The notes under the pieces were generated by a model. That model was given only the letters and a program-made list of their open reading frames with translations, did not search any database and was not told the origin of the DNA. A program made the translations under genes and the position numbers. Shown here one piece after another: positions 54,014 through 61,447 of a stretch of DNA of 64,000 nt (within the stretch, counting starts at the first letter, position 1; every line of letters starts with the position of its first letter). This stretch comes from Gammaproteobacteria bacterium (GTDB lineage Bacteria; Pseudomonadota; Gammaproteobacteria; Pseudomonadales; JADFDG01): the NCBI GenBank assembly GCA_018262975.1, contig JADFDG010000002.1, positions 29,523 through 93,522 of the forward strand, given 5' to 3'.

Positions 54014-55061
54014 TCTGGTCGCTCTCAGGCGACGACAAGGCGCGCTCAATATCCTGGAGCGACGTGTTGAGAAGTTCCGCAGCCCGTGACGGAGAGATGA
54101 AACCCTCAGCGAGGGCGCGATAGACCAATAGCGTCATTCGAATGGAAACTTCCGGGTCGTATTCCGTTGGCTCTTTCTTTCCCCATCTCCGAACGATCTT
54201 CATCCAGAAGTCAAAGGAGTCCTTTGGAAGGATTTCAAGCTCATACAATCGGCGAACGATGGCCTGCATGGAAATCCCATAGGCCTGTTTCGCCATCTTG
54301 AGCTCATCCAGCAAAATCCGCTTTCGGATCTTTCCAAACTCTTCTTCCACGCATTCTCTGGGGAAAATAAACGCCCCCGCAAAGCGATGGCAAAGCAGCT
54401 CCTTTTTGGCCTCCTCGATGTCATCCGGGATTTCCATGACGAGATGGCCCAACTCATGGGCTGCCGTAAAGCGCTGGCGATCACCCGGAATCGTCCTGTT
54501 CAGCACAATGACTGGCTCGCCTGAGCCTGAGACTTCTGCTTTCAAGCCAGAAAAATCGTCTTGGGCGTCAATCTGGACGACTTTGATACCCTTCTCTTCG
54601 AGAAGCTCGATCAGGTTGGGCAGGGCGTCATTCCCGATGCCCCACTGCGCCCGCAACCTTTTGGCAGCACCTTCCGCGTCGTCTGCCGTCCTTACGGGAA
54701 ACGCTCCTTTTGCGTCGAACTCTTTGCGGGCGCCGGCCGCCTCGAACAAGTCCTCGACGGCCAAGTAGCGTTCCAGGTGATCGCGGACCTGTTCCTTGAT
54801 GGATTCCTGTTGTTTGGCGCCGAAGCGGACGTTCTTGCGGAAGTCGACTGCACCCAACTCAACCGTCTCGGGCCTGAAGAAGTAGTCCGGCTTTACGCCC
54901 ATTACCCGGGCGAGCTGGATCAGGCGAGTGGAGTTGGGTACGTCCTGGCCCGTCTCGAACTTCGAGAGGGCCTGCTTGGAAATGTCTCCCAAGCGGTCGG
55001 CGACTTCCTGTAACGACATGCCCCGGAGGATACGAGCGCGCTTGATGCGGTCGTTCAGCAT
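53991..55061 (-). CDS. XRE-family regulator fused to ImmA/IrrE metallopeptidase
   Basis: Protein of 356 residues. The N-terminal Cro/CI-type HTH (about 1-60) contains RILRGMSLQEVADRLGDISK and ALSKFETGQDVP. The COG2856 domain has the zinc motif FTAAHELGHLV (HExxH). In this class the peptidase cleaves or senses a repressor, and the HTH autoregulates. Start ATG 55061 follows GGGAGA and matches the HTH. Longer readings to 55343 cross the promoter. The long inverted repeat at 55079-55117 lies just upstream. Downstream PIN gene is its likely partner. Confidence 0.88.
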   Translation of the reverse strand: MLNDRIKRARILRGMSLQEVADRLGDISKQALSKFETGQDVPNSTRLIQLARVMGVKPDYFFRPETVELGAVDFRKNVRFGAKQQESIKEQVRDHLERYLAVEDLFEAAGARKEFDAKGAFPVRTADDAEGAAKRLRAQWGIGNDALPNLIELLEEKGIKVVQIDAQDDFSGLKAEVSGSGEPVIVLNRTIPGDRQRFTAAHELGHLVMEIPDDIEEAKKELLCHRFAGAFIFPRECVEEEFGKIRKRILLDELKMAKQAYGISMQAIVRRLYELEILPKDSFDFWMKIVRRWGKKEPTEYDPEVSIRMTLLVYRALAEGFISPSRAAELLNTSLQDIERALSSPESDQNADRTGI

Positions 55062-55078
55062 GGCGGTTCTCCCTGTTG

Positions 55079-55117
55079 GGTTGACATTAACACCGAATGG
55101 AAGGTAGTTTGTCAACC
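55079..55117 (-). promoter_or_regulatory. Promoter and operator of the XRE-ImmA/PIN pair
   Basis: Inverted arms GGTTGACA and TGTCAACC, 23 bases apart. On the minus strand the right arm supplies a perfect -35 TTGACA (55115-55110), and 17 bases on is TGTTAA as a weak -10 (55092-55087). A third GGTTG half-site follows at 55122. Typical of autoregulation by the XRE HTH. Confidence 0.6.
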
Positions 55118-55262
55118 TAGGGGTTGCCACCAGCCACCCCGGCTCTGCGAGATGCCCAAGCCCCAAAAGACACAAGAAATTGTATCCACAGGGCGCCCAC
55201 AACACTCCCTGTAGTGTTTGCGGGGGTATCGGCGCTAGAGTCCAGAGCTGACGGGTGGCAAT

Positions 55263-55297
55263 AAAAAAGCCGATCACGCTGGAACGTGACCGGCTTT
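55263..55297 (-). terminator. Hairpin with T-run for minus-strand transcripts
   Basis: 13-bp stem with one A-C mismatch, loop CTGGAA, followed on the minus strand by TTTTTT. It reads as an intrinsic terminator for a leftward transcript, yet no leftward gene lies immediately to its right, so an antisense or small RNA may end here. Confidence 0.45.
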
Positions 55298-55433
55298 CGC
55301 CCGAAGGCACGGTAGTAAGGGAGACCCTCTGCCTACCGAGCACACCAAGGCGGCTTGTGAGCGTCGCGACTGTACCAACAGTGGGTGTGCCCGGTCCAGA
55401 TATTCCCTGTTACCCAGGTAACGGAGGTATCCG

Positions 55434-55544
55434 ATGCACACATGCCCGGTTTCGATGCCGGTGCACGTGACCGCGTACGTCCGCCGCAAACGCGGCGTGA
55501 CGGAGCAGGTTCGTGCGCATTGCCGGCACATGCCCAAACGTTAA
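55434..55544 (+). CDS. Small 36-residue basic protein with Cys/His
   Basis: ATG 55434 follows GGAGG with 6-base spacing. Product starts MHTCPVSMPVHVTAYVRRKR and ends VRAHCRHMPKR: basic, with Cys4, Cys30 and several His, which could hold a metal or be an RNA-binding peptide. It is flanked by the structured leader and followed at once by an intrinsic terminator, so it may be its own short transcript. No family is recognised. Confidence 0.45.
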   Translation: MHTCPVSMPVHVTAYVRRKRGVTEQVRAHCRHMPKR

Positions 55545-55551
55545 GCAACGC

Positions 55552-55582
55552 GGCCGACCCTCTTGCTGAGGGCCGGCCTTTT
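55552..55582 (+). terminator. Intrinsic terminator after the 36-residue ORF
   Basis: Stem GGCCGACCCTC / GAGGGCCGGCC with one A-C mismatch and loop TTGCT, then TTTT. It separates the small ORF from the LRAT-like gene, so read-through or a second promoter must serve the latter. Confidence 0.75.
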
Positions 55583-55614
55583 GGCTTTTCAATCCACTGA
55601 TCAGGTACATCTCA

Positions 55615-56121
55615 ATGAAAGTTCGGAAGTTTCTACCGGGCACCACGGTAAAGATCTGGTGCGCAACCTACTGGCACTTCGGCCTGGTCGACCAGACCGG
55701 CATGCGTGTCATTCATAACTCCAAGAAGCACGGCAAGGTAGTCCGCGAATCATTGGCGGCCTTTGCCGGCGATGCAGACGTGCACGTTTGCCAGGAGGTG
55801 TTCAGTCGCAATGTCTTCGCAGCCATCCAGCGTGCCGAGAATGCTATCGGCATGGCGTATGACCTGTGGAAGGCGAACTGTGAGCATTTCGTTCGCTGGG
55901 CGCATGGTCTTGAGCCCGCAAGCCCGCAGTTGCAGCGCGCCCTGGCCACCGCGGCAGGGTTGGCTCTTCTGGCCAACAGCAACCCGCTGGCCAAAGCTGC
56001 TGGTTTCGGCAGCATCGCAGGAAGCTGGCTCGCGCCGAAGGGCTCCAGCCCTGCTGTAGCAGCACTTAGCGTCAGCGCGCTGGTTGTCGCGGTTGGCCTG
56101 CTGGCAAGCGCCGGAGGCTGA
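55615..56121 (+). CDS. LRAT-like (NlpC/P60 superfamily) protein with C-terminal membrane segment
   Basis: Protein of 168 residues. The permuted papain-like LRAT fold is indicated by His21 in ATYWHFGLVD, His34 in RVIHNSKKHG and Cys89 in KANCEHFVRW; NCEHF is the family active-site signature. Eukaryotic relatives are acyltransferases or phospholipases, so lipid attack is plausible. C-terminal residues about 140-165 (ALSVSALVVAVGLLASAGG) form a hydrophobic helix. Start ATG 55615. It is directly followed by a DUF2188 gene whose ribosome site overlaps its end. Confidence 0.75.
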   Translation: MKVRKFLPGTTVKIWCATYWHFGLVDQTGMRVIHNSKKHGKVVRESLAAFAGDADVHVCQEVFSRNVFAAIQRAENAIGMAYDLWKANCEHFVRWAHGLEPASPQLQRALATAAGLALLANSNPLAKAAGFGSIAGSWLAPKGSSPAVAALSVSALVVAVGLLASAGG

Positions 56122-56122
56122 C

Positions 56123-56347
56123 ATGGACAAATATGAGATCCAGCACGACGGCGAAAAGTGGAAGCTGCAGAGGGAAGGTGGCAACCGAGCACTTCGGTCG
56201 GCAGGGACCAAGGCGGACATCATGAAGTCGGGCACGGAGTACATGCGCGACCATGGTGGCTCTCTGAAGGTGCGCGGCCAGAATGGGCAATATCAGGAAG
56301 AGAGGACCTACCCAAGGTCTTCCGATCCTAAGCGCAGCAAGGGCTAG
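56123..56347 (+). CDS. DUF2188-domain small protein
   Basis: 74-residue soluble protein. The pattern YEIQHDGEKWKLQREGGNRA, SAGTKADIMKSGTEYMRDHG and VRGQNGQYQEERTYPRSSDP is that of DUF2188, a small beta-beta-alpha repeat fold of unknown function. GGAGG lies inside the end of the LRAT-like gene, one base separates the two genes, and a strong terminator follows, so the two form a two-gene unit. It could be an immunity or accessory protein for the LRAT-like enzyme; inferred. Confidence 0.78.
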   Translation: MDKYEIQHDGEKWKLQREGGNRALRSAGTKADIMKSGTEYMRDHGGSLKVRGQNGQYQEERTYPRSSDPKRSKG

Positions 56348-56355
56348 TCCACCTG

Positions 56356-56384
56356 CAGTCTCCGGATGCTCCGCATCCGGAGAC
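56356..56384. terminator. Strong hairpin after the DUF2188 gene
   Basis: Perfect 13-bp stem AGTCTCCGGATGC / GCATCCGGAGACT, 3-base loop. There is no long T-run, but the stem strength and position just after the stop support termination. Confidence 0.65.
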
Positions 56385-56459
56385 TATCTCCTCTACCCCC
56401 ATTCACGACAATGATCCATCTGGGCCGCCGAATTGGCAGATAGACGCCTCCCCGCGAAG

Positions 56460-56867
56460 CTAGAGCCAATCATTGGCAGCATCCAGTTCCTTCTTCAAGT
56501 ACGGCAACAGGTAAAAGACTGGGCGGACATTCGCCTGCTCAGCCTCCTCGATCAGAAACTGGTGATTGCATACCCAGGTAAACACTGCCATGCGGTTAGT
56601 TCGCTCCGTGCCGTCGCCAAGTACCGCAACCAGTTCCGACCCTTCGCGGATCCTGGCTGCCTCGCACAAACCGGCAGCGATAGAACCAGCCTTGCGCGCC
56701 TGAGCCTTATGCCGCGTAGCCTCCTCAAGAAGGCGGAGCAGGTCCTGCTTCTTATCTACCCCACCGGTGTGCACCGCCCCGACACTCATCGCGCTCTCCG
56801 TCCGCAGCCGGATCCGTGCATCGGCCAGACTGATAACGTTGGAGGTGTTTTCATGGTCATCATTCAT
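56460..56867 (-). CDS. Hypothetical protein downstream of integrase
   Basis: Protein of 135 residues, no family recognised, no signal or membrane segment. It contains ISLADARIRLRTES, a charged helical middle and AVFTWVCNHQFLIEEAEQAN near the C-terminus. ATG 56867 follows GAGGAG with 6-base spacing and begins 10 bases after the integrase stop, so the two are probably one transcript. Confidence 0.65.
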   Translation of the reverse strand: MNDDHENTSNVISLADARIRLRTESAMSVGAVHTGGVDKKQDLLRLLEEATRHKAQARKAGSIAAGLCEAARIREGSELVAVLGDGTERTNRMAVFTWVCNHQFLIEEAEQANVRPVFYLLPYLKKELDAANDWL

Positions 56868-56877
56868 GAGCGACTCC

Positions 56878-58098
56878 TCAGGCGGTCCGGGTAACTGACG
56901 AAATAAGGCGATCAAAAGCAGTGCCGTCCTGACGGGTCAGATTCGGCACGTAGCGCGAATAAACACGGAAAAGCATTTCCGTCGTGGTATGGCCGAGTTG
57001 CCTGGCGATCCACTCAGGGCTTTCACCGGCGGCCAGCCACAGTGTCGCCGCCGTGTGTCGAGTCTGGTACGGGCGCCTGCTGCGCAGGCCAAGATGGCGG
57101 AGCAGCGGATACCAAACACGGAGCGTTACATTCCGGTGGCTGAGCGGCGTACCTTGGCGAGTGCAGAACACATACTCACCCTGGCCCGTGACTTCGTGCT
57201 GAGCCATAAGGGCCTCATAAACGGGTGCCGACATCCGAATTTCCCGCTGGGAACCGTCGTTCTTCGTATAGGTCACTTCTCCGTTGACGAACGCCTCACG
57301 GACCAGAATCTGGCGGCGCTCAAAGTCGACGAACCGCCACTTAAGGCCGTCAACCTCCGCCGTGCGCATTCCGGTAAAGAACCTGATAGCGTAGTAATTT
57401 CGATAGTCCGCTCGAACATTGTCGAGGATCATCTGGACCTCCTCGAGGGTGAACGGCTCAACGTCGGACTTGGGCACCTTGATTGCCTTGATGGCCCGAA
57501 ACGGGGTATGGAACCCGTAGCGGTCCGATGCCTCATTCATGATCATCCGAAGCGGCGTAATCACGTGATTGATACGCGACGCCGAGATCGGCCTTCCGTT
57601 ACGAGTGCGGCGGCTCGCGAGGGAGGCGCGGAAGGCCAGAATATCTGCCTTGGAAATCGACTCCAGCGACTTGGGCGCAAACGTCGGTAACAGGTACTTG
57701 TCCATAGTACTGCGCACCGTCTCCCGGTGAGACGTGCGCCACTGAGGCGCCATCTCAGCGAACCATTGCTCTGCAAACTCGCCGAAGCCCGGGGTGGTCG
57801 GGCTGGCAGGCAGCGCCGGAGTGACGACCGGTACGGCAGCCCCGGCCTGCCCGCCGGACCCAGCCTCTGACACCGGCTCAGACGCAAAGCGACGTGCGAC
57901 CGGGCTGTCCGGAAAATGGCGCGCGTAGTCGAACACGCCCTGTTGGATCTCGCGCTCGATGCGTTTCAGCATCTCAGTCAGACGCCGACGATTGGAGGGC
58001 GAGTCCGTCAACAAGGTTTGTTCCCGACAGCGAACGCCCTTGTATCGAAAATCCAGGAACAGACAGCCCGTTTCCTTGCGAGTTCGGACGTTACCCAT
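56878..58098 (-). CDS. Tyrosine-type site-specific integrase
   Basis: Protein of 406 residues. The N-terminal arm-binding segment is followed by a SAM-like core-binding domain (about 110-205). In the catalytic domain, Arg is in FFTGMRTAEVDGLKW (near 244), HxxR-type box TRHTAATLWL near 349, then QLGHTTTEMLFRVYSRY with the nucleophilic Tyr. The set looks complete. ATG 58098 lies 9 bases after GGAGGG; the earlier ATG 58107 abuts it. It overlaps the small HTH gene by 8 bases. The attachment site is not identified. Confidence 0.92.
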   Translation of the reverse strand: MGNVRTRKETGCLFLDFRYKGVRCREQTLLTDSPSNRRRLTEMLKRIEREIQQGVFDYARHFPDSPVARRFASEPVSEAGSGGQAGAAVPVVTPALPASPTTPGFGEFAEQWFAEMAPQWRTSHRETVRSTMDKYLLPTFAPKSLESISKADILAFRASLASRRTRNGRPISASRINHVITPLRMIMNEASDRYGFHTPFRAIKAIKVPKSDVEPFTLEEVQMILDNVRADYRNYYAIRFFTGMRTAEVDGLKWRFVDFERRQILVREAFVNGEVTYTKNDGSQREIRMSAPVYEALMAQHEVTGQGEYVFCTRQGTPLSHRNVTLRVWYPLLRHLGLRSRRPYQTRHTAATLWLAAGESPEWIARQLGHTTTEMLFRVYSRYVPNLTRQDGTAFDRLISSVTRTA

Positions 58099-58330
58099 TG
58101 GCTGCATCCCTCCCCCGCGCCATCGGGATATGCGCTGCAGCCCTTGAGGCCAACGCCATGTCGCGCTCAATGGCCTCCCAGATCCAGAGCAATTTGCGGC
58201 CGCCGAACGCGCGGATGTAGTGCTTGCCCTCCAGAAGCTTCGCGTCCTTCAGGTGGACCCGGATGCTGCGTTCCGTGTAGTGAATGCGCCCGGCGAGTTG
58301 CTCGGTCGTCAGGTAGGTCGAGTTCTCCAT
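58091..58330 (-). CDS. Small HTH (excisionase/AlpA-like) protein
   Basis: 79-residue DNA-binding protein with LTTEQLAGRIHYTERSIRVH (winged HTH) and GKHYIRAFGGRKLLWIWEAI. The ATG 58330 has GGGAG five bases upstream. Overlap with the integrase gene is typical of xis-int pairs, so it probably directs excision or regulates the integrase. Confidence 0.85.
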   Translation of the reverse strand: MENSTYLTTEQLAGRIHYTERSIRVHLKDAKLLEGKHYIRAFGGRKLLWIWEAIERDMALASRAAAHIPMARGRDAANG

Positions 58331-58382
58331 CACCAACTCCCATGTAGTGAGCCGTTCAGCTCGACAGGGCTGGTATAAGGTG

Positions 58383-58411
58383 AAAAAAAAACCCTGCCAG
58401 TCCGAACAGGG
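58383..58411 (-). terminator. Intrinsic terminator of the giant recombinase operon
   Basis: On the minus strand CCCTG...CAGGG stem followed by nine T, 37 bases past the stop of the 999-residue recombinase gene. It separates this module from the downstream xis-int pair. Confidence 0.65.
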
Positions 58412-58447
58412 GCACGTGTGTGACAAATTATTTCGGGATAATGGGCC

Positions 58448-61447
58448 TCAAAGGCTCGCTGCGCCTAACGCGATGTACGCCATCTGCAGACCGTATCGCA
58501 CAGCGCTCGAACCCTTCATGACGGTATCGCCCCTTCTGGCGACCACAACGCCCAACCAGTTGTCGCGCGTCGCGCGACGAACGCTCTTGGCCGGCGCCCG
58601 ACGCACAGAGCGTTTTCGGCTACGCCCGATTGCAGCACGCCATGCAGACGCGCCTTCACTACCCCGCTTCAGCGCATAGGAATACAGACCCAGCTCGAAA
58701 CCCAGGGGCTCCAAGGTCTCCAGAAACCTGATGAGCAACGCCGCGTCCGGCTCCTGGTCGATGGAGTCAAAGACGACCGTCGACTTGGACCACCACAGGC
58801 GATCCAGGTAGATACGGATCGCCTGCTTCTTCTCAGAATCCGTAAGCCCACCCATCTCCAGAACATGGCGATAGACCTGTTCAGACGCCTCACGGTCTGC
58901 GATCAGGTGTAGTGGCGCAGGCGCCGCACAGCAGATACGCACAACCTGACCACCACGCTTGGTACGATGCGAGTAGGGGTCGGTATATCCGCGAGCAGTC
59001 TCCAAATACGAGTCATACAGTTGCATCGCACTCGTCTTGATCGCACAGGCAGCGTCCGGAGAAATGCCTACCGCATCAGCAACCTGAGAGACGGTCCGAT
59101 CGCGGACGCAGGTCAGGTGCAAGGCCTTCTCAACGACGGACATGGGGATAGCTACGGCGTCGGCAGATACCCCACCTGCCCCATGCCTCCAGGCCTTGAT
59201 TGATGGACACCCGTTTGCCGCATGGCGGCCTCCATAATGACTTCGGCAGGCCTTCAACATACCCGCTTCGCCTTGCGCAGAAACCTCGAACGCCCAGGAT
59301 CGGGAAAAACCGCAAAGCCCTCGGAGGTCCGCGAGGCGGACCGGGAATGCGTTGCGCAATGCGTTATGCGCGATCAGGTCGAGGCAGTGCACGTAGTGGA
59401 GGTGCGTCATCTCAGGCCCAGAGTGCCCGAGAATCGAGGCGATGGCGTATGCGCTTCGGCGGGTATTACCCTCGCTCAGCAAGAGCCTCCTACGAAGGGA
59501 CTTATCGGCATCCTCAGCGTGGCGATACCCGTCGAATGCAGCAATGCCACCATCACCCTGGTAGAGAGCCCAGGCTAGCCGGGTCGCCGCCGAATGGCGC
59601 GCCACGTGCATATGCACACGAGGATCGCCGGTCGCATCGCGCAACGCGCCATGGATCAGACGCGCTATGGTCTCCTGCGGGATCAGGCTCTGACCGGTCT
59701 CTACTGACCCGAAAACGAATCCATCCAGCCCGACAATCTGTTCGCGATGAATACACCAGGCCTTCAGGCGGGCCAGCTCCTCCGGACTCAGCAGCGCATA
59801 GACCGGTATGTTCCTGGTGGAACTAGACGTCTTTGGCGTCCGCGCTTGGTTCTTCCTAACAACAACGATTTCCGGCGCATCTAGATGCATGTCCGCCAGA
59901 GACAGACCGATTGCCTCCTGACGTCGCATGCCACATCGGTAGAGTAGCGTCAGAATATTCACACAGCATTCGATGATGTCCTGATGCGAAGCCTGCAACT
60001 CACTCCTCTGAAGAACTCCTATTGCGCTCTGGAACTCATACTCCGTAATGACGTTTGCATCTACTGCCGCCATCATATGGCTGTAGTGAATTATTTCGGA
60101 GTCATCGAACTCGCTGGCACCAAGCGCTACTTCCAGATAGCGCTGGTATGAGTAGATCGCTTTCGCAAGCTTCCTGCGGCGCCCGTCGCTCGGAAGTGCG
60201 TCCAGAGCATCTCCGTACGCTCGCCCCAGACCATCTGGGTCATGGATCGGCAGATCTTTCGGAAAGAAGCCCAGCACGGACCCACAGATCTGGTCCACGT
60301 AGTACTCTACCGACGATGCTCTCAGTGGCTTGCCGTACGGCGTTGTCGAATCCAGCAGCCAGATCGCATATCCAACCACCGACGCACAGGAAGAACCGAA
60401 CTCTGCCTCGACAATTCGCCGCAGGTCCTCCAGACGCGCCCGGGCGGCCGGCCTATTGCCAGTGCGAATTGACGCGAGCAGATCGTGGCACCAGGTACCC
60501 CTTCCTGGCGCCCGCTGAAGACCCGCCTCCTCGAGATCATCATCTAATTCGACATGGACATCCTGAGCATTCGGGAGGGCTCGAAATCCATTCAGTCGCA
60601 ACCACGAACTGACGGCGGGCGAATGGGAATAGATGGCCCGTGTCAGGTAGCTAACCACCAGTTGCGATTGCGTGATTTTCAGTGATGATGCCGACACACG
60701 CGTCAGGTGGTGGAGGGATCGGACAGCGCTACTCGAGAACCCGACGCTGCTCAGGAAGGCCCTGATCGCCCGCCACGGCCCCCCACGCTGCGCTGCCAGA
60801 CGGCGCGCAGTCTCACGGGCCACTGGGGAAAGCCTTAGCGCCAGAATTTCCGTGGCCGGGCCTAGGAAAAAACGGCGAAACTCCTGATCCGGCACCCCAC
60901 GGTGAGGGAGGTTCAACTCATAGTACCCATACGCCGACAAATGCAACGGCGGCTCTCCGGCTGCGGCGCAGAGGGAGACAACCACGTCCCGGCAAGCCGC
61001 CCCGCAATTAAGGATCGCTGAAACGAGCATCTGGCCTACCGACGCAATCGCACTCTGACTGTCAATCGGGGCAGCCCGTATAACGCTGGCGCGTATGCGT
61101 GCCGCCAGCTCAGCCTCATCCAGTAGCGTTGCGTAGAGCGCGCTACGCCGCCGTAAGTCGAGCGCGAAACGCTGGTACTCCTGATCACCAATCAGGCGTA
61201 GCCAGTACGGCTGGGAGACATACGAAAGCAGCGCGTCCAACAGTCGCTTTGCATCTCGTGGCGGCATATCGCGCGCAATCGAGCGCATCAAAATCTTCAA
61301 CTGTCCAGGCGGTACTTCGAAGACCTCTCCGCCGGCTAGCATTTTCGAGAGCGGGCGCTTGTCATTTCTCAGCCACTTCAGCAGATCGCTAGCCGGTGGC
61401 TCGGGTGGCAAATGGAGGGCGTGCATAACGGAAGGCAAGGTAATCAT
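58448..61447 (-). CDS. Giant tyrosine recombinase (999 residues)
   Basis: More than twice the usual integrase length. The catalytic domain lies between about residues 500 and 690. Arg is in YRCGMRRQEAIGLSL, Lys in RTPKTSSSTRNIPVY, HxxR in MHVARHSAATRLAW, and the final box is ILGHSGPEMTHLHYVHCLD with Tyr. All five catalytic elements are present, so it should be active. The first 450 residues and last 300 match no domain I know. Its ATG shares a base with the stop of the 839-residue recombinase, giving strict coupling. It resembles multi-recombinase islands (Tn554- or GInt-like), but the exact class is not fixed by what is visible. Confidence 0.85.
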   Translation of the reverse strand: MITLPSVMHALHLPPEPPASDLLKWLRNDKRPLSKMLAGGEVFEVPPGQLKILMRSIARDMPPRDAKRLLDALLSYVSQPYWLRLIGDQEYQRFALDLRRRSALYATLLDEAELAARIRASVIRAAPIDSQSAIASVGQMLVSAILNCGAACRDVVVSLCAAAGEPPLHLSAYGYYELNLPHRGVPDQEFRRFFLGPATEILALRLSPVARETARRLAAQRGGPWRAIRAFLSSVGFSSSAVRSLHHLTRVSASSLKITQSQLVVSYLTRAIYSHSPAVSSWLRLNGFRALPNAQDVHVELDDDLEEAGLQRAPGRGTWCHDLLASIRTGNRPAARARLEDLRRIVEAEFGSSCASVVGYAIWLLDSTTPYGKPLRASSVEYYVDQICGSVLGFFPKDLPIHDPDGLGRAYGDALDALPSDGRRRKLAKAIYSYQRYLEVALGASEFDDSEIIHYSHMMAAVDANVITEYEFQSAIGVLQRSELQASHQDIIECCVNILTLLYRCGMRRQEAIGLSLADMHLDAPEIVVVRKNQARTPKTSSSTRNIPVYALLSPEELARLKAWCIHREQIVGLDGFVFGSVETGQSLIPQETIARLIHGALRDATGDPRVHMHVARHSAATRLAWALYQGDGGIAAFDGYRHAEDADKSLRRRLLLSEGNTRRSAYAIASILGHSGPEMTHLHYVHCLDLIAHNALRNAFPVRLADLRGLCGFSRSWAFEVSAQGEAGMLKACRSHYGGRHAANGCPSIKAWRHGAGGVSADAVAIPMSVVEKALHLTCVRDRTVSQVADAVGISPDAACAIKTSAMQLYDSYLETARGYTDPYSHRTKRGGQVVRICCAAPAPLHLIADREASEQVYRHVLEMGGLTDSEKKQAIRIYLDRLWWSKSTVVFDSIDQEPDAALLIRFLETLEPLGFELGLYSYALKRGSEGASAWRAAIGRSRKRSVRRAPAKSVRRATRDNWLGVVVARRGDTVMKGSSAVRYGLQMAYIALGAASL

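Larger units (their letters stand above)
55062..55433 (+). other. Structured non-coding leader, possible ncRNA
   Basis: About 370 bases without a convincing gene. After the operator there are three stems: 55266-55297 (AAAGCCGATCACG/CGTGACCGGCTTT, one mismatch), a nested hairpin 55310-55338 (CGGTAG/CTACCG around AGGG/CCCT) and palindrome GTTACC-CA-GGTAAC at 55409-55422, which abuts the ribosome site of the 36-residue ORF. Density of structure suggests a regulatory RNA or translation-control leader; function unknown. Confidence 0.4.

Noticed and set aside
58331..58447. ATTAT-TTCGGG-ATAAT palindrome (58424-58440) as an attachment core
   Set aside because: No second copy was found in the window, and its position next to a terminator can explain the structure; insufficient to call an att site.
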